In this document: in pieces, positions 1 through 6,095 of the stretch | How the letters are laid out: each line of letters starts with the position of its first letter | How positions within the stretch are numbered: the first letter of the stretch is position 1 | Position numbers and translations under genes: made by a program | Notes under the pieces: model-generated | The model's database searches: none | Seen by the model: only the letters and a program-made list of their open reading frames with translations | What the model was told of the DNA's origin: nothing | NCBI GenBank assembly: GCA_002314725.1 | Contig: DCGV01000001.1 | Coordinates: forward strand, 3,122 to 10,359 | Source: Bacteroidales bacterium UBA1769 | GTDB lineage: Bacteria > Bacteroidota > Bacteroidia > Bacteroidales > UBA932 | DNA length: 7,238 bases | Direction: 5' to 3'

Positions 1-140
1 TCTACAATGCCACGCTCCCCAATTGTCCGCTGAACAACACGTATATAATTCCCAAATTATTTGATATTAGACAATATGAAAGTGTATGTTCTTCGTGGAA
101 CATTCCTTTATTTTCAAATATTTCTATTTTTAATAAACCA
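1..140. other. A+T-rich non-coding stretch at left edge
   Basis: I see no gene here. The reading frames that cross it have no recognisable domain and continue into the inverted repeat at 141-357, so they look fortuitous. No tRNA-like cloverleaf or rRNA-like sequence is apparent. The one structured item is a parS-like imperfect palindrome at 87-102, listed separately. The stretch may be the far 3' flank of mnmG or the intergenic region before a gene outside the window. Confidence 0.5.
87..102. promoter_or_regulatory. parS-like palindrome, site 1
   Basis: The sequence reads TGTTCTTCGTGGAACA. It differs at two positions from TGTTCCACGTGGAACA, a version of the ParB-binding parS site known from pseudomonads. 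It lies in the non-coding region downstream of mnmG. Two further sites sharing the core TGTTCnnCGnGGAAC lie in mnmG. ParB binding is inferred, not shown. Confidence 0.4.
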
Positions 141-357
141 GTCTGGCGCAATTTGTTAGTGCTGTTTCGGTTGGGGGCATTGAGAGCGGGAATGATTGTA
201 ACACGGGAGCACCTAAGCGAGGACTGTTCGAGCAACTGCACTGCCGGTTGAAATTGCAGTCAGATCGTGCGAGCCCCGCAGCGCCCGTGTTACAATCATT
301 CCGTACCTCAGCGAACGCCGCCCCCAACCGAAACAGCACTAACAAATTGCGCCAGAC
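141..357. repeat. 217-bp long inverted repeat (possible MITE or structured element)
   Basis: The outer arms 141-178 and 320-357 are perfect 38-bp inverted copies, beginning GTCTGGCGCAATTTG and ending in a GGTTGGGGGC motif. After an asymmetric internal loop (179-188 against 303-319) a second perfect 19-bp pair follows at 189-207 and 284-302 (core GAATGATTGTAACACGGG). The central 76 bp contain a small ACTGCA/TGCAGT pair (235-240 and 255-260). The element is clearly richer in G+C than its flanks. It begins about 45 bp past the mnmG stop. It carries no transposase, I see no clear target-site duplication, and no T-run follows either arm, so it is not a standard intrinsic terminator. It could be a dispersed non-autonomous element, a cruciform, or a structured transcript. 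The short frames across it look like translations of repeat rather than genes. Confidence 0.8.
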
Positions 358-401
358 GGAAACTCGGCCACTGTCTCAGGACGATAGGTATTGACTTGAT
401 T

Positions 402-2261
402 TTATCTACCAAAATAGATCAATAGAACGGAAATGTCGGCAGGGGAGACTCCGGAGATTCGGGAGGCTTGAGCTATTGTTTTTGGACGGTAGCGTTCAAG
501 TTTGATACGACATTCTATTGAGAGAGCTGTGATTTTCTGAAAATCAAAATCATCTGGTATAATCAAATTCTCGAGTTTGATTATCTTTTCTGCAGCCCTC
601 TTTTCTCTCTCAATATAGCCACTATACTTAACTGCTATTTCTGCAGAAATAATAACTTCCGGAGAAAATGTTCCACGGGGAACAATCTCTAATATTTTAG
701 ATAAAGAAGTATCTGGGCGTGCGAGAATCTCTGAAAGTTTTTTGGAAACAGTAATAGGAGTTGAGCCAATAGATTCAAGATATTCGTTGATTATTGCAGG
801 TGTTGCGGAGGAGTTGTTAACAAAATCAATACAAGCATTTACTTGTTCGTATTTTGTTTTCATCAATTCATATCTCTCGCGAGTTGCAAGGCCTATATTG
901 TAAGAACGTTCGGTAAGTCTTAAATCTGCATTATCCTGTCTGAGAAGAATTCTATATTCTGCTCTCGAAGTAAACATTCGGTATGGTTCGTCAACTCCTT
1001 TTGTGATGAGATCATCTATCAGGACTCCAATGTAAGCTTCATCTCTTCTTAGAATGAAAGGCTCTTTTCCATTCAATTTCAAATGGGCATTAATTCCTGC
1101 CATCAAGCCTTGTGCAGCAGCCTCTTCGTAACCTGTAGTTCCGTTTACCTGACCGGCAAAATATAGGTTAGGAATTATCTTTGATTCGAGTGTGGCATTG
1201 AGTTGAGTCGGATCAAAATAATCATATTCCACGGCATAAGCCGGTCTGTATATCTTGATTTTCTCAAAACCTTCTATCGCTCTTAACGCAGCAATCTGAA
1301 TATCCAACGGAAGGGAAGAAGAGAAGCCCTGAAGATAGTATTCATTTGTATCCCATCCCTCCGGTTCCAGGAAAAGTTGATGCGAATCCTTCCCTTTGAA
1401 AGTTCTTAATTTGTCTTCTATAGAAGGACAATATCTCGGACCAATACCTTTGATCTTACCTGTAAAAAGAGGGGAGTCTCCAAATCCGCTTTCAAGAATA
1501 GAGTGAACCTTTGGGTTTGTATGAACAATATAACAAGGTTTCTGAACTCCTTTAGATTGAATTGATGATTGTTCCTCGAGGAACGAAAACTTTTCCGGTA
1601 TCACATCTCCTTCCTGAAGGATAAACTTTGAAACGTCAAGTGATGAAATGTCAATTCTCGGAGGTGTACCTGTTTTCATTCTTGCTGTTTTAATTCCAAG
1701 AGCAAGCAACTGTTCGGTAAGGCCGAGTGAAGGAAGTTCTCCAATTCTTCCTCCTTCAGCGGAGCAATGTCCAATGAAAAGTTTACCGTTAAGGAAGGTT
1801 CCGGCAGTAATTATCACCGATTTGGCTTCAAATTCTGCACCCATCGATACTTTAACACCGCAAATTTTCGATTCTCGGAAGGTTATTGAGGTTACAGAAT
1901 CTTGCCAAATATCTAATTTACAAGTAGTTTCAAGTATTTTTCGCCAGTTCTGGGAAAAAAGCAGTTTATCACACTGTGCACGAGGGCTCCACATAGCCGG
2001 GCCCTTTGACATATTCAACATTCTGAATTGTATAGTGGAGCGGTCAGTGATTATTCCACTATATCCACCTAATGCATCTATTTCTCTGATAATCTGTCCT
2101 TTAGCAATACCTCCCATAGCTGGATTACAAGACATTTGGGCAGTCTTGTTCATATCCATCGTGATAAGAAGTACCTTGGAGCCAAGGTTTGCTGCAGCTG
2201 TTGCGGCCTCACAACCGGCATGTCCTGCACCAATGACTATTATATCGTAAGAATCAACCAT
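402..2261 (-). CDS. mnmG: tRNA uridine-5-carboxymethylaminomethyl modification enzyme MnmG (GidA)
   Basis: MnmG, working with the GTPase MnmE in the cytoplasm, uses FAD and a methylene-folate donor to install the (carboxymethyl)aminomethyl group on wobble U34 of certain tRNAs. The 619-residue product has the family's usual length. Visible landmarks are the FAD-binding GAGHAG loop (11-16), MSCNPAMGGIAKG with Cys45, GPRYCPSIEDK with Cys278 (the two family cysteines), AGQVNGTTGYEEAAAQG from 369, TSRAEYRILLRQDNADLRLT from 431, and the C-terminal YSGYIERE and SRISGVSPADISVLL motifs. I chose the ATG at 2261 (MVDSYDIIVIG). A TTG seven codons upstream is in frame but adds non-family residues. The ATG overlaps the end of ybeY by 8 bp, which suggests translational coupling. 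Two parS-like palindromes lie within the coding sequence (residues 226-231 and 527-531). The gene appears intact. Confidence 0.98.
   Translation of the reverse strand: MVDSYDIIVIGAGHAGCEAATAAANLGSKVLLITMDMNKTAQMSCNPAMGGIAKGQIIREIDALGGYSGIITDRSTIQFRMLNMSKGPAMWSPRAQCDKLLFSQNWRKILETTCKLDIWQDSVTSITFRESKICGVKVSMGAEFEAKSVIITAGTFLNGKLFIGHCSAEGGRIGELPSLGLTEQLLALGIKTARMKTGTPPRIDISSLDVSKFILQEGDVIPEKFSFLEEQSSIQSKGVQKPCYIVHTNPKVHSILESGFGDSPLFTGKIKGIGPRYCPSIEDKLRTFKGKDSHQLFLEPEGWDTNEYYLQGFSSSLPLDIQIAALRAIEGFEKIKIYRPAYAVEYDYFDPTQLNATLESKIIPNLYFAGQVNGTTGYEEAAAQGLMAGINAHLKLNGKEPFILRRDEAYIGVLIDDLITKGVDEPYRMFTSRAEYRILLRQDNADLRLTERSYNIGLATRERYELMKTKYEQVNACIDFVNNSSATPAIINEYLESIGSTPITVSKKLSEILARPDTSLSKILEIVPRGTFSPEVIISAEIAVKYSGYIEREKRAAEKIIKLENLIIPDDFDFQKITALSIECRIKLERYRPKTIAQASRISGVSPADISVLLIYFGR
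669..684. promoter_or_regulatory. parS-like palindrome, site 2 (inside mnmG)
   Basis: The sequence reads TGTTCCACGGGGAACA, one mismatch from TGTTCCACGTGGAACA. On the coding strand it spans codons 527-531 (VPRGT) of mnmG. ParB sites often lie inside genes, so the coding location does not exclude the role. No parB is in view. Confidence 0.45.
1570..1585. promoter_or_regulatory. parS-like palindrome, site 3 (inside mnmG)
   Basis: The sequence reads TGTTCCTCGAGGAACG, whose inner 14 bases GTTCCTCGAGGAAC are a perfect palindrome. It differs at three positions from TGTTCCACGTGGAACA and spans codons 226-231 of mnmG. It shares TGTTCnnCGnGGAAC with sites 1 and 2. This is the weakest match to the known parS form, but the most symmetric. 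Confidence 0.35.
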
Positions 2262-2694
2262 TGTAATAAAGTTCAAGCGCAATGTTTTCCTGTCTGGTCA
2301 TCTCCTTCTGTTTGTCATCATCGGTATCATCATATCCGATGATATGAAGAAGACCATGAGCAATTACGCGATGCAGTTCCCTATCGAATCCTTCACCATA
2401 TTCTTTCCCATTATACTCGATTGTGTCGATACTTATGTATATATCTCCGCAAAGAGTGCCTTTGGGATAAATACCTTCATAATCATCTGTTGAATCAAAT
2501 GTAATGATGTCTGTCAGATAATCGTGACCAAGATACTGTCTGTTTATTTGAAGCAGATATTGGTCATTGCAGAAAATATAGTTCAGTTCTCCAATCTTGT
2601 AATTGTTGGCTGCTGCTATCTGTCTTAACCAGGCTGTGACTTTACGTCGCTCTTTAAGGCTAAAAGTGATATTCTCAGAGTAATAATTTATCAT
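2254..2694 (-). CDS. ybeY: Endoribonuclease / rRNA maturation factor YbeY
   Basis: YbeY is a metal-dependent cytoplasmic protein needed for 16S rRNA 3'-end maturation and ribosome quality control in well-studied bacteria. The 146-residue product is of normal length. It shows the substrate-channel segment around NRQYLGHDYLTDIITFD (51-67) and the metal-binding HGLLHIIGYDD segment (113-123). His113 and His117 are present, but the position of the usual third ligand His is Asp123. Substitution here is common in Bacteroidetes versions as I remember them, so I do not read it as inactivation. The start is the ATG at 2694, three codons ahead of a typical beta-strand start. The gene is first in a unit with mnmG: its TGA lies inside the first codons of mnmG. 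A TAATTTTG -7-like element sits about 17 bp upstream. Confidence 0.95.
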   Translation of the reverse strand: MINYYSENITFSLKERRKVTAWLRQIAAANNYKIGELNYIFCNDQYLLQINRQYLGHDYLTDIITFDSTDDYEGIYPKGTLCGDIYISIDTIEYNGKEYGEGFDRELHRVIAHGLLHIIGYDDTDDDKQKEMTRQENIALELYYNG

Positions 2695-2708
2695 TGTTGA
2701 TAATTTGG

Positions 2709-2739
2709 TTGCAAAATTAGTGAATTGTATTTAACTTTG
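2709..2739 (+). promoter_or_regulatory. Promoter for the tonB-like gene (-33 TTG, -7 TAACTTTG)
   Basis: TAACTTTG at 2732-2739 matches the Bacteroidetes -7 consensus TAnnTTTG exactly. A TTG at 2709-2711 lies 20 bp upstream, the spacing expected of a -33 element. The ATG at 2774 gives a leader of roughly 25-30 nt. It overlaps the opposing ybeY element, so the two divergent promoters could compete for polymerase. Confidence 0.5.
2712..2719 (-). promoter_or_regulatory. Bacteroidetes-type -7 element for ybeY-mnmG
   Basis: On the minus strand the sequence is TAATTTTG, an exact match to TAnnTTTG, the -7 consensus of the Bacteroidetes primary sigma factor. It is followed by C as often seen. I found no convincing TTTG -33 element at the usual 19-21 bp spacing. 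It lies 18-25 bp upstream of the ybeY ATG, which implies a very short leader. Confidence 0.4.
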
Positions 2740-2773
2740 AGGGCTTAAATAGCGAATATTAGAATTTAATCAT

Positions 2774-3466
2774 ATGGAAATCAAGAAAACTCAAAAAGCG
2801 GATCTTCAAGAAAAGAAGACTCTGTTCAGTGAAATCGGTCTCATCACCGTTTTGACGATTATCCTTGTAGCTTTCGAGTGGTCATCATCTGACAAACAGG
2901 AAGTTATGGAACTTGCAGGACAATCCGTAGAAGCTGAGGAAGAGATTATTCCTATCACTCAGGAGCAGCAGGAACTTCCTCCTGAGATGCCTAAGGTTCC
3001 TGTAATTTCAGACGTTATCGATATCGTTGATGATGATATCGAAATTAAAGAAGATCTTCTCGTTAACCTTGAAGACAATGCAAACCTCGGTGTTGAAATC
3101 ATGGACTACAAGGCAGAGGTTGTTGAAGAGGTTGTTGAAGAAGAGGCTATCCCATTCGCGCTCGTAGAAGAGAAACCTAAATTCCAGGGTGGCGATGCCA
3201 ACAAGTTCTCAAAGTGGGTTAACAGCAAACTTGTTTATCCTGAAATTGCAAAGGAAAACGGTGTTCAGGGTCGTGTAACACTTCAGTTTACAGTAGGTAC
3301 AGATGGTACGGTAAGCAATGTGGTGGTTCTCCGTGGTGTTGACTCATCACTTGACAGAGAGGCCGTACGTATCGTATCAAGTTCACCAAAATGGACTCCG
3401 GGCCGTCAGAGAGAGCGTGCTGTGAAAGTTACCTACACCTTCCCTGTTATCTTCCAGTTGAGATAA
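2774..3466 (+). CDS. TonB-family energy transducer (C-terminal TonB domain)
   Basis: TonB proteins sit in the inner membrane with ExbB/ExbD and pass proton-motive force to outer-membrane TonB-dependent transporters. The 230-residue product has a short basic cytoplasmic N-terminus (MEIKKTQKADLQEKK), one membrane segment at about 20-35 (IGLITVLTIILVAFEW), and a periplasmic linker (about 40-135) that is strongly acidic, with short Pro patches instead of the long Pro-Lys/Pro-Glu repeats of E. coli TonB. The C-terminal TonB domain covers about 137-230, with VYPEIAKENGVQGRVTLQF and LRGVDSSLDREAVRIVSSSP, a form typical of Bacteroidetes. Arg and Leu codons favour CGT and CTT, unlike the AGA-rich hflX, which hints at high expression. 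No exbB or exbD is adjacent, and genomes of this group carry several paralogues, so I give no specific symbol. Confidence 0.93.
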   Translation: MEIKKTQKADLQEKKTLFSEIGLITVLTIILVAFEWSSSDKQEVMELAGQSVEAEEEIIPITQEQQELPPEMPKVPVISDVIDIVDDDIEIKEDLLVNLEDNANLGVEIMDYKAEVVEEVVEEEAIPFALVEEKPKFQGGDANKFSKWVNSKLVYPEIAKENGVQGRVTLQFTVGTDGTVSNVVVLRGVDSSLDREAVRIVSSSPKWTPGRQRERAVKVTYTFPVIFQLR

Positions 3467-3485
3467 TTATAAATTACATATATAA

Positions 3486-3520
3486 TGAAAAAGGAACCTA
3501 TAAAACAGGTTCCTTTTTCA
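3486..3520. terminator. Bidirectional terminator between tonB-like gene and S58 peptidase gene
   Basis: A perfect 14-bp stem (TGAAAAAGGAACCT at 3486-3499 with AGGTTCCTTTTTCA at 3507-3520) closes a 7-nt loop. The T5 tract within the arm, matched by A5 on the other side, allows termination of both convergent transcripts. The hairpin overlaps the 3' end of the peptidase gene: its last codons (MKKEPVL and TAG) form the stem and loop. Confidence 0.85.
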
Positions 3521-4631
3521 TTAGTTGAACAGCCTCTTCAACCGGAAAGGCCTTGAAGGTATTTCCTTGATAACCGGTCATCTCCTCTGCCGCAAACAAC
3601 GCATTCCATAAAGCCTCTTCTGTTGCCTCAACAGCAGCTTCGAAAAGTGGAGAAATGGATTTATTGTGAAGCAGAGTAGGGTAATAACAGTTTGTATTTT
3701 CATTGATAAGGTTATCAGGATAAACTGATATGGCCATACAATAATCACCACTTCCATTGGAAGCAAAAGAACCTGTCTTGGCAAGTCCCATAAACATTCG
3801 TTTTGCCAATCGGCCCAACATTCTGGAATCCAATGGAGCATCTGTAATAAGAACCATCCAGCAGGAGCCGTCAGGATTATCCTGTATATGATTCTTATCT
3901 ACATATTTGGAAAATGAATATTGACCCAACTTCTGACCTATTGGGAAGCCGTTTATTTCAAGTACTCCGCCATAATTGGTCTGTACAAGAACCCCTACAG
4001 TATAACCACCTAGTTCTTCAGGAATTACTCTGGAAGATGTTCCAATTCCGCCTTTCCATCCAAAGCACATAGTACCTGTACCTGCACCTACATTTCCTTC
4101 CTGAACAGGTCCTCCCTTAGCATTCTTTATTGCCTGTAGTACGTCTTTTTCAGTTATCTTCCTGGCTCGTATGTTATTTACAACACCATCATTGGTTTCA
4201 CATACTATAGAGTTGACTGACTTTACCTCTTCATTACCCTTCTGGTTGATTGTATAAGTAATAATACCTTCAATGGCAGGAGCCACAGATAAAGTATTGG
4301 TCATTACTACCGGAGTTTCTATATTACCCAACTCCTCAACCTGTGTATATCCGGCCATTTTACCAAAACCATTGGCTACAAAAATTGCTGCCGGACATTT
4401 CTTTTGGAACAGGTTTCCTTCGTGAGGAATAATGGCAGTTACACCGGTACGTACGTCATTTCCCTCAATTTTGGTTACATGACCTACCTTTACACCTCTG
4501 ACATCTGTTATTGCATTGTATTTTCCTGGCTGGAATATACCAGGACAAATTCCGTAATCTCTGAGACGACCCTTGGAAAAAGCTGAAAATGTTATGGAAA
4601 GAGCAAGTGAAAAAAGGATAATACGTTTCAT
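3498..4631 (-). CDS. Exported P1-family (S58, DmpA-like) aminopeptidase
   Basis: Family S58 enzymes are N-terminal-nucleophile hydrolases that cut themselves into two subunits at a Gly-Ser bond; the new N-terminal Ser is the catalytic residue. DmpA and relatives release N-terminal D- or L-amino acids or beta-amino acids from short peptides. The 377-residue product matches family length. It shows ITDVRGVKVGH (41-51), the conserved GNVGAGTGTMCFGWKGGIGTSSR region (179-201), and GSCWMVLITDAPLD with the predicted cleavage and nucleophile at Gly255-Ser256. The first 20 residues (MKRIILFSLALSITFSAFSK) look like a signal peptide, so it probably acts in the periplasm. I prefer the ATG at 4631; a Met two codons upstream would only add MC before the basic start. 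The natural substrate cannot be told from sequence. Confidence 0.92.
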   Translation of the reverse strand: MKRIILFSLALSITFSAFSKGRLRDYGICPGIFQPGKYNAITDVRGVKVGHVTKIEGNDVRTGVTAIIPHEGNLFQKKCPAAIFVANGFGKMAGYTQVEELGNIETPVVMTNTLSVAPAIEGIITYTINQKGNEEVKSVNSIVCETNDGVVNNIRARKITEKDVLQAIKNAKGGPVQEGNVGAGTGTMCFGWKGGIGTSSRVIPEELGGYTVGVLVQTNYGGVLEINGFPIGQKLGQYSFSKYVDKNHIQDNPDGSCWMVLITDAPLDSRMLGRLAKRMFMGLAKTGSFASNGSGDYCMAISVYPDNLINENTNCYYPTLLHNKSISPLFEAAVEATEEALWNALFAAEEMTGYQGNTFKAFPVEEAVQLMKKEPVL

Positions 4632-4654
4632 ACACATATATAAATTAGATATTG

Positions 4655-4662
4655 CAAAGATA
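4655..4662 (-). promoter_or_regulatory. Bacteroidetes-type -7 element for the S58 peptidase gene
   Basis: The minus strand reads TATCTTTG followed by CAATA, an exact TAnnTTTG match, 24-31 bp upstream of the chosen ATG. No clear -33 TTTG is seen. It lies next to the hflX element, so transcription from this gap is divergent. Confidence 0.45.
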
Positions 4663-4667
4663 GTTTC

Positions 4668-4675
4668 TATTTTTG
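4668..4675 (+). promoter_or_regulatory. Bacteroidetes-type -7 element for hflX
   Basis: TATTTTTG matches TAnnTTTG and lies 18 bp before the ATG at 4694. That would leave a very short leader, about 10 nt. A TTG at 4652-4654 is only 13 bp upstream, too close for a normal -33 element. The run of T makes a chance match easier, so this is less certain than the opposing element. Confidence 0.3.
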
Positions 4676-4693
4676 TAAAAATTTATCTTGACA

Positions 4694-5842
4694 ATGGCAG
4701 ACATTGAGGAAATATTACCTGACACAGCTGTGTTTGTAGCTTTGATCAGAAACAATCAGGAAGAAAAAAAAGTCCTTGAATATCTGGATGAACTTGAATT
4801 CCTTGCAACTACAGCCGGAATAGAGGGATATGGACACTTTGTTCAAAAACTTGACAGAGCAAACCCCAGAACATATGTAGGTCCCGGAAAGATTATAGAA
4901 ATAATCAATTATGTAAAAGATAATAATATAGGTTATATTATTTTTGATGATGAACTCACACCTTCCCAGATGCGCAATATTGAAAAAGACTCTGGTGTAA
5001 GGGTAGTTGACAGAACGGGTCTTATTCTGGATATCTTCGCCCAAAGGGCTCAGACCGCATATGCAAAGACACAGGTTGAACTTGCACAATATCAGTATCT
5101 TCTACCGAGACTTACAGGAATGTGGACCCATCTTGAGAGACAGAGAGGTGGTATCAATATGAGAGGTCCTGGAGAGAGCCAGTTGGAAACCGACAGGAGA
5201 ATAGTGTTGGATAAGATTAAGAGGCTTAAACTGCAACTTGAGAAAATAGATAGGCAGATGATATCCCAAAGGGGAAACAGAGGATCTATGAAAAGAGTGG
5301 CATTAGTGGGTTATACTAATGTTGGAAAAAGCACCTTGATGAATATTCTTGCAAAGAGTGAGGTATTTGCGGAAAATAAACTCTTCGCCACACTTGATAC
5401 AACCGTAAGAAAAGTTGTACTGGATAACAAACCTTTTCTTTTAAGCGATACTGTAGGTTTTATACGTAAACTCCCAACACAGTTGGTAGAATCATTCAAA
5501 AGTACCTTGGATGAGGTAAGAGAGGCTGATTTACTTCTTCACGTGGCTGATATTTCACATCCTGAAGTGGAGGATCAGATAGAAGTGGTAAACAAAACTC
5601 TGGAAGATATAGGTGCCAGGGATAAGAAGATGATAATAATCTTCAATAAGATAGATTCATATCAATATGAGGAGTATGACGAATTCTCAATAGATGAAAA
5701 AACAGTGAAGAATTTCACGCTTGATGAGTATAAGGATTATTGTAGAAACAAATACAATTGTCCTTGTGTTTTCCTGTCTGCCAAGGAAAAAATTAACATC
5801 GATGAGATAAAGCAGATATTGACACGATATATAAATGAATAA
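4694..5842 (+). CDS. hflX: Ribosome-associated GTPase HflX
   Basis: HflX binds the 50S subunit and, in characterised bacteria, splits stalled or stress-damaged ribosomes using GTP. The 382-residue product has the N-terminal HflX domain (about 10-195), including NPRTYVGPGKIIEI from 57, the VDRTGLILDIFAQRAQT helix (105-121) and the family signature RGPGESQLETDRR (157-169). A lysine/arginine-rich coiled segment (about 168-192) follows, then the G domain. Its motifs are G1 GYTNVGKST (206-214), switch FATLDTT (231-237), G3 DTVG (252-255), G4 NKID (318-321) and G5 SAK (362-364). I chose the ATG at 4694; an in-frame TTG two codons upstream is possible but less likely. The gene is monocistronic, with a strong terminator after it. 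Confidence 0.97.
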   Translation: MADIEEILPDTAVFVALIRNNQEEKKVLEYLDELEFLATTAGIEGYGHFVQKLDRANPRTYVGPGKIIEIINYVKDNNIGYIIFDDELTPSQMRNIEKDSGVRVVDRTGLILDIFAQRAQTAYAKTQVELAQYQYLLPRLTGMWTHLERQRGGINMRGPGESQLETDRRIVLDKIKRLKLQLEKIDRQMISQRGNRGSMKRVALVGYTNVGKSTLMNILAKSEVFAENKLFATLDTTVRKVVLDNKPFLLSDTVGFIRKLPTQLVESFKSTLDEVREADLLLHVADISHPEVEDQIEVVNKTLEDIGARDKKMIIIFNKIDSYQYEEYDEFSIDEKTVKNFTLDEYKDYCRNKYNCPCVFLSAKEKINIDEIKQILTRYINE

Positions 5843-6095
5843 TAAAAAGAAATTTAAATTCATTTTATCATTATTTATTGTGTTGTTGAAAAGTTGATAA
5901 AATAGAAAATGGCTTTAGAAATAATTCTAGAGCCATTTTTATTTTAATTACTTGTTAATTGACTTGTTGATAAAATATGTGAAAATAAATTAACTTTTTT
6001 AGATTTGATTTATTATGGGATGTTGAAAATAATGGTAGTTATCAAAGTTATCAACATATATTAACCAAGAAATTCACAAACTTTATCAACAGTTT
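5843..6095. other. Candidate replication origin (oriC-like DnaA-box cluster)
   Basis: This A+T-rich gap lies between two convergent genes, so promoters are not expected. It holds three exact copies of TTATCAACA: 5965-5973 (minus), 6048-6056 (plus) and 6083-6091 (plus, just inside the hydrolase gene). This 9-mer is one base from the classical DnaA box TTATCCACA. Related boxes are TTTTCAACA at 5884-5892 and 6021-6029 (both minus), TTATCAACT at 5892-5900 (minus) and TTATCAAAG at 6039-6047 (plus). GTTGATAAAATA is repeated at 5893-5904 and 5966-5977, and AGTTATCAA is repeated in tandem at 6037-6054. The tract at about 5982-6015 is nearly all A and T and could be the unwinding element. No classical TTATCCACA is present and dnaA is not in view, so this is a motif-based proposal. 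Confidence 0.4.
5906..5940. terminator. Rho-independent terminator after hflX
   Basis: A 15-bp stem with one G-U wobble (AAAATGGCTTTAGAA at 5906-5920 with TTCTAGAGCCATTTT at 5925-5939) closes a 4-nt loop and runs into T-rich sequence. It ends hflX transcription about 65 bp past the stop. The A-rich side could also stop transcripts arriving from the convergent hydrolase gene, for which I see no hairpin of its own. Confidence 0.85.

Noticed and set aside
2..345. Two open frames on the minus strand (2-241 and 130-345) as small proteins
   Set aside because: Both read through the long inverted repeat, show no domain, signal peptide or plausible start context, and are best explained as translated repeat.
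141..357. Inverted repeat as an integron attC site or a simple intrinsic terminator
   Set aside because: The arms are too long and the GTTAG/CTAAC motifs are in the wrong order for attC; no T-run follows either arm and no integrase or cassette gene is present.
1648..2250. A 200-codon plus-strand open frame opposite mnmG
   Set aside because: It is fully antisense to the conserved N-terminal FAD domain of mnmG and its translation resembles no protein family; a shadow frame.
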